A stretch of 64,000 bases of DNA from Syntrophaceae bacterium UBA6109. Lineage in GTDB: Bacteria > Desulfobacterota > Syntrophia > Syntrophales > UBA6109. This document shows positions 24,709-32,974 of the stretch, piece by piece. The stretch covers positions 71,802 through 135,801 of the forward strand of contig DIWJ01000044.1 in NCBI GenBank assembly GCA_002428445.1, read 5' to 3'. A program made the translations under genes and the position numbers. The notes under the pieces are model-generated. The model made no database searches. It saw nothing but the letters and a program-made list of their open reading frames with translations, and was not told where the DNA came from. How positions within the stretch are numbered: position 1 is the first letter of the stretch; each line of letters starts with the position of its first letter.

Positions 24709-26280
24709 TTACAGCGGAATGTTGTTGTGTTTCTTGGGCGGCCGCACTTCGGCCTTGCCCTGCAGGGTCGAAAGGAGCATGGCAATGCGCTTTCTCGTTT
24801 CGCTCGGACGGATGATTTCCTCGATAATCCCCAGCTGCGCCGCGAAATAGGGATTGTTGAACTTCCCCTCGTACTCGGCGATCAGTTCTTTGCGTTTCGC
24901 CGCCGGATCGGCAGCGCTCTGAATTTCCTTCCGGTAGATGATATTGCAGGCCCCCTCGGCGCCCATGACGGCGATTTCCGCGGTCGGCCAGGCCATGACG
25001 TAGTCGGCCCCGAGATGTTTGCTGCACATGGCGATATAGGCGCCGCCGTAGGCCTTGCGCGTGATGACGGTGATCTTCGGCACGGTCGCTTCGGAATAGG
25101 CGTGCAGGAGCTTTGCCCCGTGGTTGATGATCCCGGCCCATTCCTGCTGCGTTCCCGGCATATAGCCCGGCACATCGGTGAAGGTCAGCAGCGGAATGTT
25201 GAAAGCGTCGCAGAAGCGGATGAACCGGGACGCCTTGTCGGAGGCGTTGACGTCCAGGACTCCCGCCCCGAATTTCGGATTGTTGGCGATGACCCCCACC
25301 GGCGTCCCGCCGATGCGGACAAAAGCGACCAGCATGTTCTTTGCCCAGTTGTCGTGCGGCTCGACCATCTCGCCGTTGTCCGCCACGGCGGCGACGACTT
25401 TCTTCATGTCGTAGGCGCGCGTGGACTTGTCGGGGATGATCCTGTCCAGTTCCGGGCAGAGTCGGTCCGCGCTGTCCGGGCATTCGCCCTTCGGCAGCGG
25501 ACTGTGGCAGCTGTCCGGCAGGTAGGAGAGAAGCGTCTTGATCCGGTTGATGCAGTCCGCGTCGTTTTCCGTTGCGAAGTGGCAGACGCCGCTCTTGCAC
25601 GCATGCGCCATGGCGCCGCCCAACTCCTCGTGGGAGACCTCCTCGCCGATCACGGCCTTGATGACGTCGGGGCCGGTAATGTACATGTGGCTTGTCTTCT
25701 TGACCATGAAGACCCAGTCCGTAAGCGCCGGGGAATAGACCGCCCCGCCCGCCGTCGGCCCCATGATGGCGACGATCTGGGGGATGTAGCCGGAAGCGAT
25801 CGTGTTCCGGTAGAAGATGCCGCCATAGCCCTTGAGGGAAAGCACGCCCTCCTGAATGCGGGCTCCGCCTGAATCATTGATGGCGACGAAGGGCTTGCGG
25901 GCCTCGATCGCCATGTCCATGACTTTCCAGATCTTCTCGGCGTGCATCTCGCCGAGGCTTCCGCCCACGCTGGTAAAATCCTGAGAGGCCGCAAAAACCG
26001 TCCTGCCGTTCACCTTTCCGAATCCGGTAATCACGCCGTCGGCGTTGATTTCCTTCTCTCCGAGTCCGAACAGGGCCGAACGGTGTTTTACAAAAAGCTG
26101 AATCTCCTGGAAGGTCCCCTTGTCGAAGAGAAGATCCAGCCTTTCACGGGCAGACAATTTCCCCTGCTCATGCTGCTTTGCGACCGCCTTTTCTCCTCCC
26201 ATGGTCATCAGGACATCGCGTTTCTGCTCGAAGGCCCCGATCTTTCCCTCCGTCGTTGTCTGCAAAGGCTCTTTTTCCAT
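24709..26280 (-). CDS. Acyl-CoA carboxylase beta subunit (carboxyltransferase; propionyl/methylmalonyl-CoA type)
   Basis: Carboxyltransferase subunit that moves CO2 between biotin and an acyl-CoA, 523 residues. Characteristic blocks: KLSARERLDLLFDKG, FTSVGGSLGEMHAEKI, INDSGGARIQEG (first oxyanion pocket), GPTAGGAVYSPAL, PGYMPGTQQEW, RKAYGGAYIAMCSKHLGAD and WPTAEIAVMGAEGA. Propionyl-CoA carboxylase beta and methylmalonyl-CoA decarboxylase alpha are both possible. An insertion near residue 255-275 carries three extra Cys residues. No biotin carrier or biotin carboxylase gene is adjacent, so partners lie elsewhere. ATG 26280 is chosen; GAGGAGG directly abuts an in-frame ATG at 26292. Confidence 0.92.
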   Translation of the reverse strand: MEKEPLQTTTEGKIGAFEQKRDVLMTMGGEKAVAKQHEQGKLSARERLDLLFDKGTFQEIQLFVKHRSALFGLGEKEINADGVITGFGKVNGRTVFAASQDFTSVGGSLGEMHAEKIWKVMDMAIEARKPFVAINDSGGARIQEGVLSLKGYGGIFYRNTIASGYIPQIVAIMGPTAGGAVYSPALTDWVFMVKKTSHMYITGPDVIKAVIGEEVSHEELGGAMAHACKSGVCHFATENDADCINRIKTLLSYLPDSCHSPLPKGECPDSADRLCPELDRIIPDKSTRAYDMKKVVAAVADNGEMVEPHDNWAKNMLVAFVRIGGTPVGVIANNPKFGAGVLDVNASDKASRFIRFCDAFNIPLLTFTDVPGYMPGTQQEWAGIINHGAKLLHAYSEATVPKITVITRKAYGGAYIAMCSKHLGADYVMAWPTAEIAVMGAEGACNIIYRKEIQSAADPAAKRKELIAEYEGKFNNPYFAAQLGIIEEIIRPSETRKRIAMLLSTLQGKAEVRPPKKHNNIPL

Positions 26281-26351
26281 GAAAACGTCCATCCTCCTCA
26301 AAATTGCTGATCTTTGACCCCGGGATCCATCCGAAATTGTCCTTTTCCTTC

Positions 26352-26380
26352 TTGACCTATCGGGTGCGCTGCGTTATAGG
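26352..26380 (+). promoter_or_regulatory. Sigma70-type promoter of pgk
   Basis: TTGACC (26352-26357), 17-base spacer, TATAGG (26375-26380), in the divergent carboxylase-pgk gap. Near-consensus with optimal spacing; the leader would be about 120 bases. Confidence 0.65.
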
Positions 26381-26504
26381 AAAAGCCCGTGAACTACCCG
26401 AAGTCGTCATTCGTTTCTGGATGTGTAACCCATTGGTTTGGCAGCATTTTTAGTAATTCGGCGCGCATTCTAACTTTTTTGCGGAAAAATGGCAAGGAGG
26501 ATCC

Positions 26505-27698
26505 ATGAAATTCATCGACGGCATCGACATCAGGGGAAAAAGGGTTCTGTTCCGCTTCGACTTCAACGTTCCGATGGACAGTTGTCTGAACATCACCGAT
26601 GATACCAGAATCCGGGCGGTGCTGCCGACGCTCAACTATGCACTGGATGAAAGCGCCATCCTCATCATGATGTCGCATCTTGGCCGGCCGAAGGGGAAGG
26701 TCATTTCCGACATGAGCCTCGCGCCGGTGGCGAAACGTCTTTCGCGGCTCCTGGGAAAGGAAGTCAAATTCGTCAAAGACTGCATCGGTCCCGAGGTCAA
26801 GAAGGCGATCGACGCGCTGAAGCCCGGGGAAATGATCCTGCTCGAGAACCTCCGCTTCCATGCTGAAGAGACGGCCAATGACGACAATTTTGCCAGGGAG
26901 TTGGCGAGCTACGGAGAAGTCTATATCGATGACGCCTTCGGGAATGCCCACCGCAGCCACGCTTCCAATGTCGCGATCACGAAATTCCTGAAGGAATGCG
27001 GGGCCGGTTTCCTGATCAAAAAAGAGCTCAATTATATCGGCAAGGCGCTCGAGAAGCCGGCAAGACCCTTCGTCGCGATCGCCGGGGGATCGAAGGTTTC
27101 CGGGAAACTCGAGGTCCTGAGCCACCTCGTCAAGAAGGTCGACAAGATGATCATTGGCGGCGGCATGGCCTTCACATTCCTCAAGGCCCTGGGGTACGAG
27201 GTCGGGCGTTCCATCGTTGAGGACGAACTCCTCGAAAAGGCCAGGGAGATCATGGATTCGGCCCGGAAACAGGGCGTCAAGCTCTATCTGCCCGTCGATT
27301 GCGTCATCGCCGAAAACAAGAGTGCGGAGGCGGAAACGAAGATTGTCCCCGTACAGGAGATCAATATCAACTGGACCGGGCTGGATATCGGCCCGGCGAC
27401 GATTACGCTGTTCAGCGAAGCCCTGACGAACGCCAAGACGATCATCTGGAACGGGCCGATGGGCATGTTCGAGATCGATGCGTTCAGCCGCGGCACTTCA
27501 GCCTTGGCCCACAGCGTGGCGAATTCCTACGCCCAGACGATCGTGGGCGGCGGAGATACGGACGTCGCGATCCACCGGGCGGGGGAGAGCGACAAGATCA
27601 CCTACATCTCGACAGGCGGCGGCGCTTTTCTCGAGTACCTGGAAGGCAACGGCCTCCCGGCGCTGGAAGCGCTCGAACGGTGCAGCGAAAACAAGTGA
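26505..27698 (+). CDS. pgk: Phosphoglycerate kinase
   Basis: Glycolysis and gluconeogenesis: 1,3-bisphosphoglycerate + ADP to 3-phosphoglycerate + ATP. 397 residues, normal. RFDFNVPMD is the N-terminal substrate motif, SHLGRPKGK the basic patch, and [12 protein letters not shown] and WNGPMGMFE are the hinge and C-domain blocks. AAGGAGG precedes the ATG. It stands alone, with a terminator directly behind. Confidence 0.98.
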   Translation: MKFIDGIDIRGKRVLFRFDFNVPMDSCLNITDDTRIRAVLPTLNYALDESAILIMMSHLGRPKGKVISDMSLAPVAKRLSRLLGKEVKFVKDCIGPEVKKAIDALKPGEMILLENLRFHAEETANDDNFARELASYGEVYIDDAFGNAHRSHASNVAITKFLKECGAGFLIKKELNYIGKALEKPARPFVAIAGGSKVSGKLEVLSHLVKKVDKMIIGGGMAFTFLKALGYEVGRSIVEDELLEKAREIMDSARKQGVKLYLPVDCVIAENKSAEAETKIVPVQEININWTGLDIGPATITLFSEALTNAKTIIWNGPMGMFEIDAFSRGTSALAHSVANSYAQTIVGGGDTDVAIHRAGESDKITYISTGGGAFLEYLEGNGLPALEALERCSENK

Positions 27699-27724
27699 TT
27701 CGGTCCTGACGTGCCGATTTTCCG

Positions 27725-27749
27725 GGGGGAGGCCGACCTCCCCCTTTTT
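27725..27749 (+). terminator. Rho-independent terminator of pgk
   Basis: GGGGGAGG (27725-27732), 4-base loop, CCTCCCCC (27737-27744), then TTTTT. Perfect 8-bp stem. Confidence 0.93.
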
Positions 27750-27766
27750 CTTCCGCCGTATTCCTC

Positions 27767-28519
27767 ATGGATAAAGGTCCGGAAAGAACACTTCGCCTGG
27801 TGATCGAATACGACGGGACGGCGTACCGCGGCTGGCAGCGCCAGGCCGAAGGCCCGACCATCCAGGAGGTCCTGGAAGAGAAGGTCGCGATCATGACGGG
27901 GGAACCCGTCGGCGTCATCGGTTCCGGTCGGACCGATGCCGGCGTTCATGCCCTCAACCAGGTCGCCTCCTTCCGCACGACGTCGCAGATCCCGCCGCTG
28001 GGGTTCCTCCGCGGTCTCAACAGCCTTCTGCCTGCCGACATCGTCGTCAAGGAGCTGGTCGACGCCGGGCCCGCCTTCCACGCCCGCCGGGATGTCAAGA
28101 CAAAGATCTACTTCTATCGCATCTTCAATGGTCTTGCCCGTCCGGCGATCTATCGCCATTATGCCTGGCATATCATCAAACCGCTTTCCATCGATCGCAT
28201 GAGACAGGCCGCCGCCCATCTGGTGGGCAGGCACGACTTCACATCCTTTTGCTCCGTCCATTGCGACATCGAAGATCACGTCCGCACGATCTCCAGCCTT
28301 CTGGTCGAGGGGCCGGAGAACGGGGTCGTCAAGATCTCCGTGGAAGCCGACGGATTCCTGCGGCATATGGTCAGAATACTCGCCGGCACGCTGGCAGAAA
28401 CCGGCCTCGGCAGGTTTGCGCCGGACGACCTCCAGGAGATTCTCGCCGCCCTCGACAGGCGGCGGGCGGGGATGACGGCGCCGGCTTGCGGCCTGTTCCT
28501 GAAAGAAGTGAAATATTGA
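27767..28519 (+). CDS. truA: tRNA pseudouridine(38-40) synthase
   Basis: Isomerises uridines 38-40 of the tRNA anticodon arm. 250 residues. GTAYRGWQRQ and the catalytic-loop motif GSGRTDAGVHA with Asp57 are diagnostic; SFCSV and EADGFLRHMVR complete the family pattern. It begins 18 bases after the pgk terminator and has no clear ribosome-binding site before the ATG at 27767. Probably co-transcribed with rmlD. Confidence 0.96.
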   Translation: MDKGPERTLRLVIEYDGTAYRGWQRQAEGPTIQEVLEEKVAIMTGEPVGVIGSGRTDAGVHALNQVASFRTTSQIPPLGFLRGLNSLLPADIVVKELVDAGPAFHARRDVKTKIYFYRIFNGLARPAIYRHYAWHIIKPLSIDRMRQAAAHLVGRHDFTSFCSVHCDIEDHVRTISSLLVEGPENGVVKISVEADGFLRHMVRILAGTLAETGLGRFAPDDLQEILAALDRRRAGMTAPACGLFLKEVKY

Positions 28520-28545
28520 TCGAGACTGCAACGGGAAGGAGCATC

Positions 28546-29391
28546 ATGAAAATTCTCATTCTGGGACACAAGGGAATGCTGGGCGCCGATCTTCGCACAC
28601 GGCTTGCCGCCGGACACGAGGTCGTCGGGAAGGATATCGACGAAATCGACATTACCGATGCCTCGGCATGCCTCGATGCAATCGGGGAGACCCAACCGGA
28701 TATCGTGATCAACGCCGCCGCCTTCACCGACGTGGACGGGTGCGAGTCGAACCGGGACGGCTGCTTTGCCGTCAATGCCCTCGCCGTGGAAAATATCGCA
28801 TCGGCCTGCAGGCCGCAAAATATCCCGATCGTCCATTTCAGCACCGACTATATTTTCGACGGCGGCAAGGGATCGCCTTACGTCGAGGAGGATCCTCCGC
28901 GCCCTCTCAACGTATACGGTCAATCGAAGCTCAAGGGGGAAGAACTCCTCCTGGCATCCTCCGACAATGTTCTCCTGATCCGGTCACAGTGGCTGTATGG
29001 GGCGCACGGGAAAAACTTCGTGCGTGCAATCCTGGAGAAGGGCAGGAGTCTCGATGTCGTCGAGGTGGTGGACGACCAGATCGGCTCCCCGACCTATACG
29101 GCGGACCTGGCGCAGGCGGTGCAGAGACTGATCGAAACGGGTCAGCGGGGCATCTTCCACGTGACGAACCGGGGCAGCTGCAGCTGGTTCGAATTTGCCA
29201 AAAAGATATTTGAATTCGCCGGGATGAACGGTGTGCAGGTCCGGCCCATCAAGTCTTTGCAGCTCGTCCGACCGGCGAAGCGGCCTGCCTACAGCGTCTT
29301 CAGCTGCCGCAAATTCATCGAAGCGACGGGAAAGGCCATGCGGTTCTGGCAGGTCGCCCTCAACGACTACCTCAGCGGGACGGGGTATTGA
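28546..29391 (+). CDS. rmlD: dTDP-4-dehydrorhamnose reductase
   Basis: Last step of dTDP-L-rhamnose synthesis for surface polysaccharide. 281 residues, extended SDR fold. GHKGMLGADL is the NADPH-binding loop, INAAAFTDVDGCE the core, STDYIFDGGKG the next strand, and YGQSK (Tyr124, Lys128) the catalytic pair. No rmlABC genes are in view. GGAAGGAG precedes the ATG. The TGA stop lies inside the first bases of the 120-bp repeat copy, so insertion of the repeat has set or replaced the end of the gene. Confidence 0.93.
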   Translation: MKILILGHKGMLGADLRTRLAAGHEVVGKDIDEIDITDASACLDAIGETQPDIVINAAAFTDVDGCESNRDGCFAVNALAVENIASACRPQNIPIVHFSTDYIFDGGKGSPYVEEDPPRPLNVYGQSKLKGEELLLASSDNVLLIRSQWLYGAHGKNFVRAILEKGRSLDVVEVVDDQIGSPTYTADLAQAVQRLIETGQRGIFHVTNRGSCSWFEFAKKIFEFAGMNGVQVRPIKSLQLVRPAKRPAYSVFSCRKFIEATGKAMRFWQVALNDYLSGTGY

Positions 29392-29507
29392 ATCCGGCAG
29401 CGAGCGCATTCCCCGCGGCTTGCCGCGGGGAAGCGAGCGAATGATGTTCAAGATCGCTTCCTTGGGGATCGAAGATTCTCCGGAGCTTGCTCCGGAGAGC
29501 TTCAATT
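29388..29507 (+). repeat. 120-bp three-hairpin dispersed repeat, best-preserved copy
   Basis: Hairpin 1: CCCCGCGGC-TT-GCCGCGGGG (29411-29430), perfect. Middle: GATC...GATC around TTCCTTGG. Hairpin 3: TCTCCGGAGC-TT-GCTCCGGAGA (29477-29498), perfect, extended by flanking GAAG/CTTC. It starts TTGAATCCGG and ends CTTCAATT. Other full copies are at 13659-13778 (minus) and 50689-50809. Confidence 0.95.
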
Positions 29508-29717
29508 CTTCCGCGAAGGAGGAAGAGCCCTGCAGGACGGCAGCGCGCGATGTCGGAGTCCGTCGCAAATCGTCTTGACGGTAAACAACAATTCCATTAT
29601 ATTTCCACGACCAATTCCATCGAAAAAAGAAGAGTGTCTTTGTGCTCCGCCTTCGACGTTTGCCGGGACTCGCGAACGCCGCGAAGCGGAAGTCAATCTA
29701 CGGGATGGAGTCGTTCG
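29392..29717. other. Intergenic region: repeat, promoter and leader of the exported-protein cluster
   Basis: No gene. The first 116 bases are the dispersed repeat, followed by about 65 bases of unique sequence, a strong promoter at 29575-29603 and a leader of about 110 bases. No stable leader structure was recognised. Confidence 0.6.
29575..29603 (+). promoter_or_regulatory. Sigma70-type promoter of the FlgT/CsgG-like cluster
   Basis: TTGACG (29575-29580), 17-base spacer, TATATT (29598-29603). The best promoter match in the window, about 115 bases before the first gene of the cluster. Confidence 0.7.
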
Positions 29718-30827
29718 ATGAAAAATCTTTTCGTAATCCTGTTCTCGGTGACGTTCCTGCTCTTCTGCAGTTCCGCCGGCGCGCAGTCCCGCGTCCGGGC
29801 GGACGGCATGTCGACGATTCACAAGAACCTGGTGGACATCGCCCGCGACAAGGCCATCGAAAACGCCCAGCGCAATGCCGTCGAAAAGGCCGTCGGCGTG
29901 ATGATTACCAGTACGTCCGAAGTGGAGAATTACCAGCTGAAGCTGGACCGCATCCTCTCCGAGTCCCGGGGGTTCATCAACACCTACAAGGTCATCTCCG
30001 AGAAGAAAGACGGGGATTCGTACTTCGTGACCATTGAAGCGGACATCGGATCGGGAAAACTCAAGGACCGCATGCAGGCGATCAACCTCATCATCGCGCG
30101 CAAATCGAAACCACGCCTCATGATTCTCTTCGGGGAGCAGGCTCAGAAAGACGCCTTGGCCGAGGCGGCGATGGCGAAATACTTCCTCTCGAAGGGTTTC
30201 AAGGTGGTTGATGCCGAGGCCGTTCGGAAGAGCAAGGAAAACCTCCAGAATCTGGCTTCGGACCGAAAGGCGGTCACGGATATGGCGCACCGCTACGGCG
30301 CCGAGGTGGTCATTCTGGGGCGGGCAGAGGCGACGAGCCAGTCCTTCAACGTGGGCGGGATCGAGATGCATTCCAACAAGGTCATCGTCTCGGCAAAAGT
30401 CATCAACGGCGATACCGGGGAAGTGCTGGCGACGGAGAACGAAACGAAGTCGGCTCCGGGGATGAAAGGGGATATCAAGGCAATCACCGAGGACGTCTCC
30501 CTGAAGATCGCCCGCAACATGCTGGATTCCGTACTGGAGCGCTGGTCGTCGGAGCTCGCCAATACGGCGACGGTAAAGCTGATCGCATCGGGGCTGGGCG
30601 GCTATGAGGACCTGATGAAGTTCAAGGACATGGTTGCCCAGGAGGTCAAGGGGTTCAAGGAAATGCAGCAGCGCGCCTTCCATCAGGGCAGGGTCGAGCT
30701 GGACGTGGAGCTCCGGGGAAATACGCAGGGCATGGCCGACGATGTCGCCGCCATGTCCCTCAGCAATCGCAAAGTGAAGATTCTGGAGATCACGCCCAAC
30801 CGGATCGAGGTTCGACTGTTGCCGTGA
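29718..30827 (+). CDS. Secreted FlgT-like protein
   Basis: 369 residues with a cleavable signal peptide (AGA before Gln23). The first mature domain (about 25-125) has the FlgT N-terminal pattern: VRADG, IARDKAIENAQRNAVEKAVG, SRGFINTYKVISEKKDGDSY, VTIEADIG. A central region (about 130-270) resembles the TolB-N/CsgG-type nucleotide-like fold (RLMILFGEQ, FLSKGFKVVDAEAV, YGAEVVILGRAEA). The last 90 residues form another small alpha/beta domain. FlgT in Vibrio builds the flagellar H ring, but no flagellar gene lies here, so the role is probably a non-flagellar periplasmic or outer-membrane assembly. First gene of the cluster. Confidence 0.75.
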   Translation: MKNLFVILFSVTFLLFCSSAGAQSRVRADGMSTIHKNLVDIARDKAIENAQRNAVEKAVGVMITSTSEVENYQLKLDRILSESRGFINTYKVISEKKDGDSYFVTIEADIGSGKLKDRMQAINLIIARKSKPRLMILFGEQAQKDALAEAAMAKYFLSKGFKVVDAEAVRKSKENLQNLASDRKAVTDMAHRYGAEVVILGRAEATSQSFNVGGIEMHSNKVIVSAKVINGDTGEVLATENETKSAPGMKGDIKAITEDVSLKIARNMLDSVLERWSSELANTATVKLIASGLGGYEDLMKFKDMVAQEVKGFKEMQQRAFHQGRVELDVELRGNTQGMADDVAAMSLSNRKVKILEITPNRIEVRLLP

Positions 30828-30929
30828 ACCGGGGCGCAGCCGCCTTCGGCCGTCCCGAAGGGAAAAGAAGGGCTGCCCGGTGTGGAATGATTTGAGAGGA
30901 TCTGTGACGACACGAAGAGGGAGGATCGA

Positions 30930-32915
30930 ATGAAAAGAAAAAATTCTTTCTGGACGCTGATGGGCCTGTTTTGCGCAGTCCTGTTGTTCGGATGTGTGCA
31001 GAGCGAGAACTACAAAACGGGCTTTGAACTGAGCCAGAACAACCGCTGGGAAGACGCGATCGCCTATTTCGAAAAAGCGGTCCAGGAAGATCCGGGCAAT
31101 CAGGAATACAAAGACGCCTTGGTGAAAGCCAGGCAGGTCTCGGCCAGAAGCCGCTATGAAAAGGCCCGCCAGGCGGCGTCCGCCGCCGAACCGACTGTGC
31201 CCGTTCTCGAGAGGATAGCCAGGGATGCGGATGCGGCCTCGAAACTGGACCCCGGGAACAAGGACATCCGGTCCTTTTCCGACGGTCTCAAAACGAAAGT
31301 CGCGGCCCTTCAGACCCAGGTGAAGACGTTGTACGGTCAGGCCGAAACCGATCTTCAGAAGGAGGACTGGGCGGCGGCGACCGCAAAGCTGCGCCAGGTG
31401 AACAAGCTCTACCCGGGTTACGAGGACGCCGGAAACCGCCTCAACAAGGCGGAGCAGGAAGGCGCGAAAATCCTGTACCAGCAGGGGATTGCACTGGGCA
31501 AGCAGGAGGACTGGAAGATGGCCGCGGCGTCTTTCAAGGCGGCGATGGACATCAATCCCAGGTACTATGACGTGGCCAAACTGTACGAGGCGGCCAAGGC
31601 CAAGGACACCCCCGATTATTTTCTGAAGGAAGCGGACAAGGCGGAAAAGGCCCAGAGTTGGGAGCGGGCCATCCTGATGTACGAGAAGGCCGGCGAGTAC
31701 ATGCCGGACAGCCAGGCGCTGCCGAAGAAGCTGGACGGGTTGCGCGCCAAGGTAGCCCAGCTTTATCTCGATGACGCGGTGAAGCTTCTGAAGGCGGGGA
31801 AACTGCAGGCCGCCGTCAGGAAAGCGGAAGTGGTCAAGAATTACGTCCCCGACATCCAGGGCGACCCGATCTTCAGGGAACTTGTGAACAACCTTTGCAC
31901 CAAACTGTACGAACGCGGTGAGAAGTACGGCGAAAAGGAGATGTGGGGCAACGCACTGGTCTGGTACCAGAAGGTCGAAGCGCTCAATCCCTCCTTCCCG
32001 GGGCTTTTCCAGAAAGTCATCGAGGTCAAGGATCATATCAATCGCCGCATCAAGAAATCGATCGCCGTTTTCGATTTCAGCAGTCCGAGCAATAACAAGG
32101 ACGCGGGGAAGATCGCCGCCAACAAGCTCATCACCTATCTGCACAAGAACGCCAGCGGTGATCTGCGCATCATCGAGCGGGAAAACCTCCAGTCGATCCT
32201 GCGTGAGATGCAGCTGGGCCAGACGGGTCTGGTGGACATCAAGGCGGCCCAGACGGTCGGCAAGATGCGCGGCATCGACACCTTCATCATGGGCGACGTC
32301 CTGCACTTCGAGGCCCGGACGACGGACAGCCCAAGCACCAGCCAGGTCAAGGTGCTGGTCGATGAAGAAGATGTCCGCAATCCGGAGTTTTCCGACTGGC
32401 TCATCATGAATCCGAAGCCGACGCCGGAGGACATGAAAAACGCACCGCCCCGCACCATGAAGAAACGCAATTACCAGTTCATTTCGTACCGTCAGGGTTC
32501 GGCGAAGATCAGTGCCCTGATCGAGGTTTCCTACAAGCTGGTCGACACCTCGACGGGGGAAAATGTCTTCACCAATACGATTGCGGGCAAGCTCATCAAG
32601 GACGACAAGTATCAGGACGCCGTTGCGGCGGCGAGCATTCCCCACGACCCTCTGGAGTTGCCCACCGAGGTGGAAGTCATGGATGAACTGACCAACGCCA
32701 AGATCATGGAGATGGGACAGAGCGTACTGAAAAACTATCAGAGCCTCGAGGTGGAGTATTTCAACCAGGCTCAGCAACTCCAGAAGCGCAGAAGCGTGGA
32801 GCAGGCTGTGGAGAAATACATCGACGCCGTCTATGACGAGCGATCGAAGGGGATTTCAACGCCGATCACGAAGAATTCACTGGCTTCGATCGAGCAGCTG
32901 ATCCTCGATAAATAA
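30930..32915 (+). CDS. Lipoprotein with TPR-like repeats and a CsgG domain
   Basis: 661 residues. Signal peptide with lipobox LLFGC (Cys22). Residues about 25-360 are helical tetratricopeptide-like repeats (FELSQNNRWEDAIAYFEKAV, AETDLQKEDWAAATAKLRQV, GKQEDWKMAAASFKAAMDIN), suited to protein binding. Residues about 370-560 match CsgG/curli-secretion-type domains (SIAVFDFSSPSN, LRIIERENLQSILREMQLGQ, GIDTFIMGDVLHFE). A helical C-terminal tail follows. Strong site GGGAGGA before the ATG. CsgG itself is a nonameric outer-membrane pore; the TPR fusion suggests a scaffold-coupled variant. No curli subunit genes are present. Confidence 0.8.
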   Translation: MKRKNSFWTLMGLFCAVLLFGCVQSENYKTGFELSQNNRWEDAIAYFEKAVQEDPGNQEYKDALVKARQVSARSRYEKARQAASAAEPTVPVLERIARDADAASKLDPGNKDIRSFSDGLKTKVAALQTQVKTLYGQAETDLQKEDWAAATAKLRQVNKLYPGYEDAGNRLNKAEQEGAKILYQQGIALGKQEDWKMAAASFKAAMDINPRYYDVAKLYEAAKAKDTPDYFLKEADKAEKAQSWERAILMYEKAGEYMPDSQALPKKLDGLRAKVAQLYLDDAVKLLKAGKLQAAVRKAEVVKNYVPDIQGDPIFRELVNNLCTKLYERGEKYGEKEMWGNALVWYQKVEALNPSFPGLFQKVIEVKDHINRRIKKSIAVFDFSSPSNNKDAGKIAANKLITYLHKNASGDLRIIERENLQSILREMQLGQTGLVDIKAAQTVGKMRGIDTFIMGDVLHFEARTTDSPSTSQVKVLVDEEDVRNPEFSDWLIMNPKPTPEDMKNAPPRTMKKRNYQFISYRQGSAKISALIEVSYKLVDTSTGENVFTNTIAGKLIKDDKYQDAVAAASIPHDPLELPTEVEVMDELTNAKIMEMGQSVLKNYQSLEVEYFNQAQQLQKRRSVEQAVEKYIDAVYDERSKGISTPITKNSLASIEQLILDK

Positions 32916-32926
32916 GGAACAGAGCC

Positions 32927-32961
32927 GGCCCGGTCGTCCTTCCGACGCCCGGGCCTTATTT
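32927..32961 (+). terminator. Intra-cluster hairpin (terminator or attenuator)
   Basis: GGCCCGG (32927-32933) pairs with CCGGGCC (32949-32955), followed by TTATTT. It could reduce transcription into the FnIII gene. Confidence 0.5.
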
Positions 32962-32974
32962 CGGGAGGGGTGCA

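Noticed and set aside
29502..32777. A very long open frame on the minus strand opposite the FlgT-like and CsgG-like genes
   Set aside because: It mirrors two well-supported plus-strand genes, has no recognisable domains and low-complexity Arg/Leu/Asp-rich composition typical of antisense frames in GC-rich DNA.
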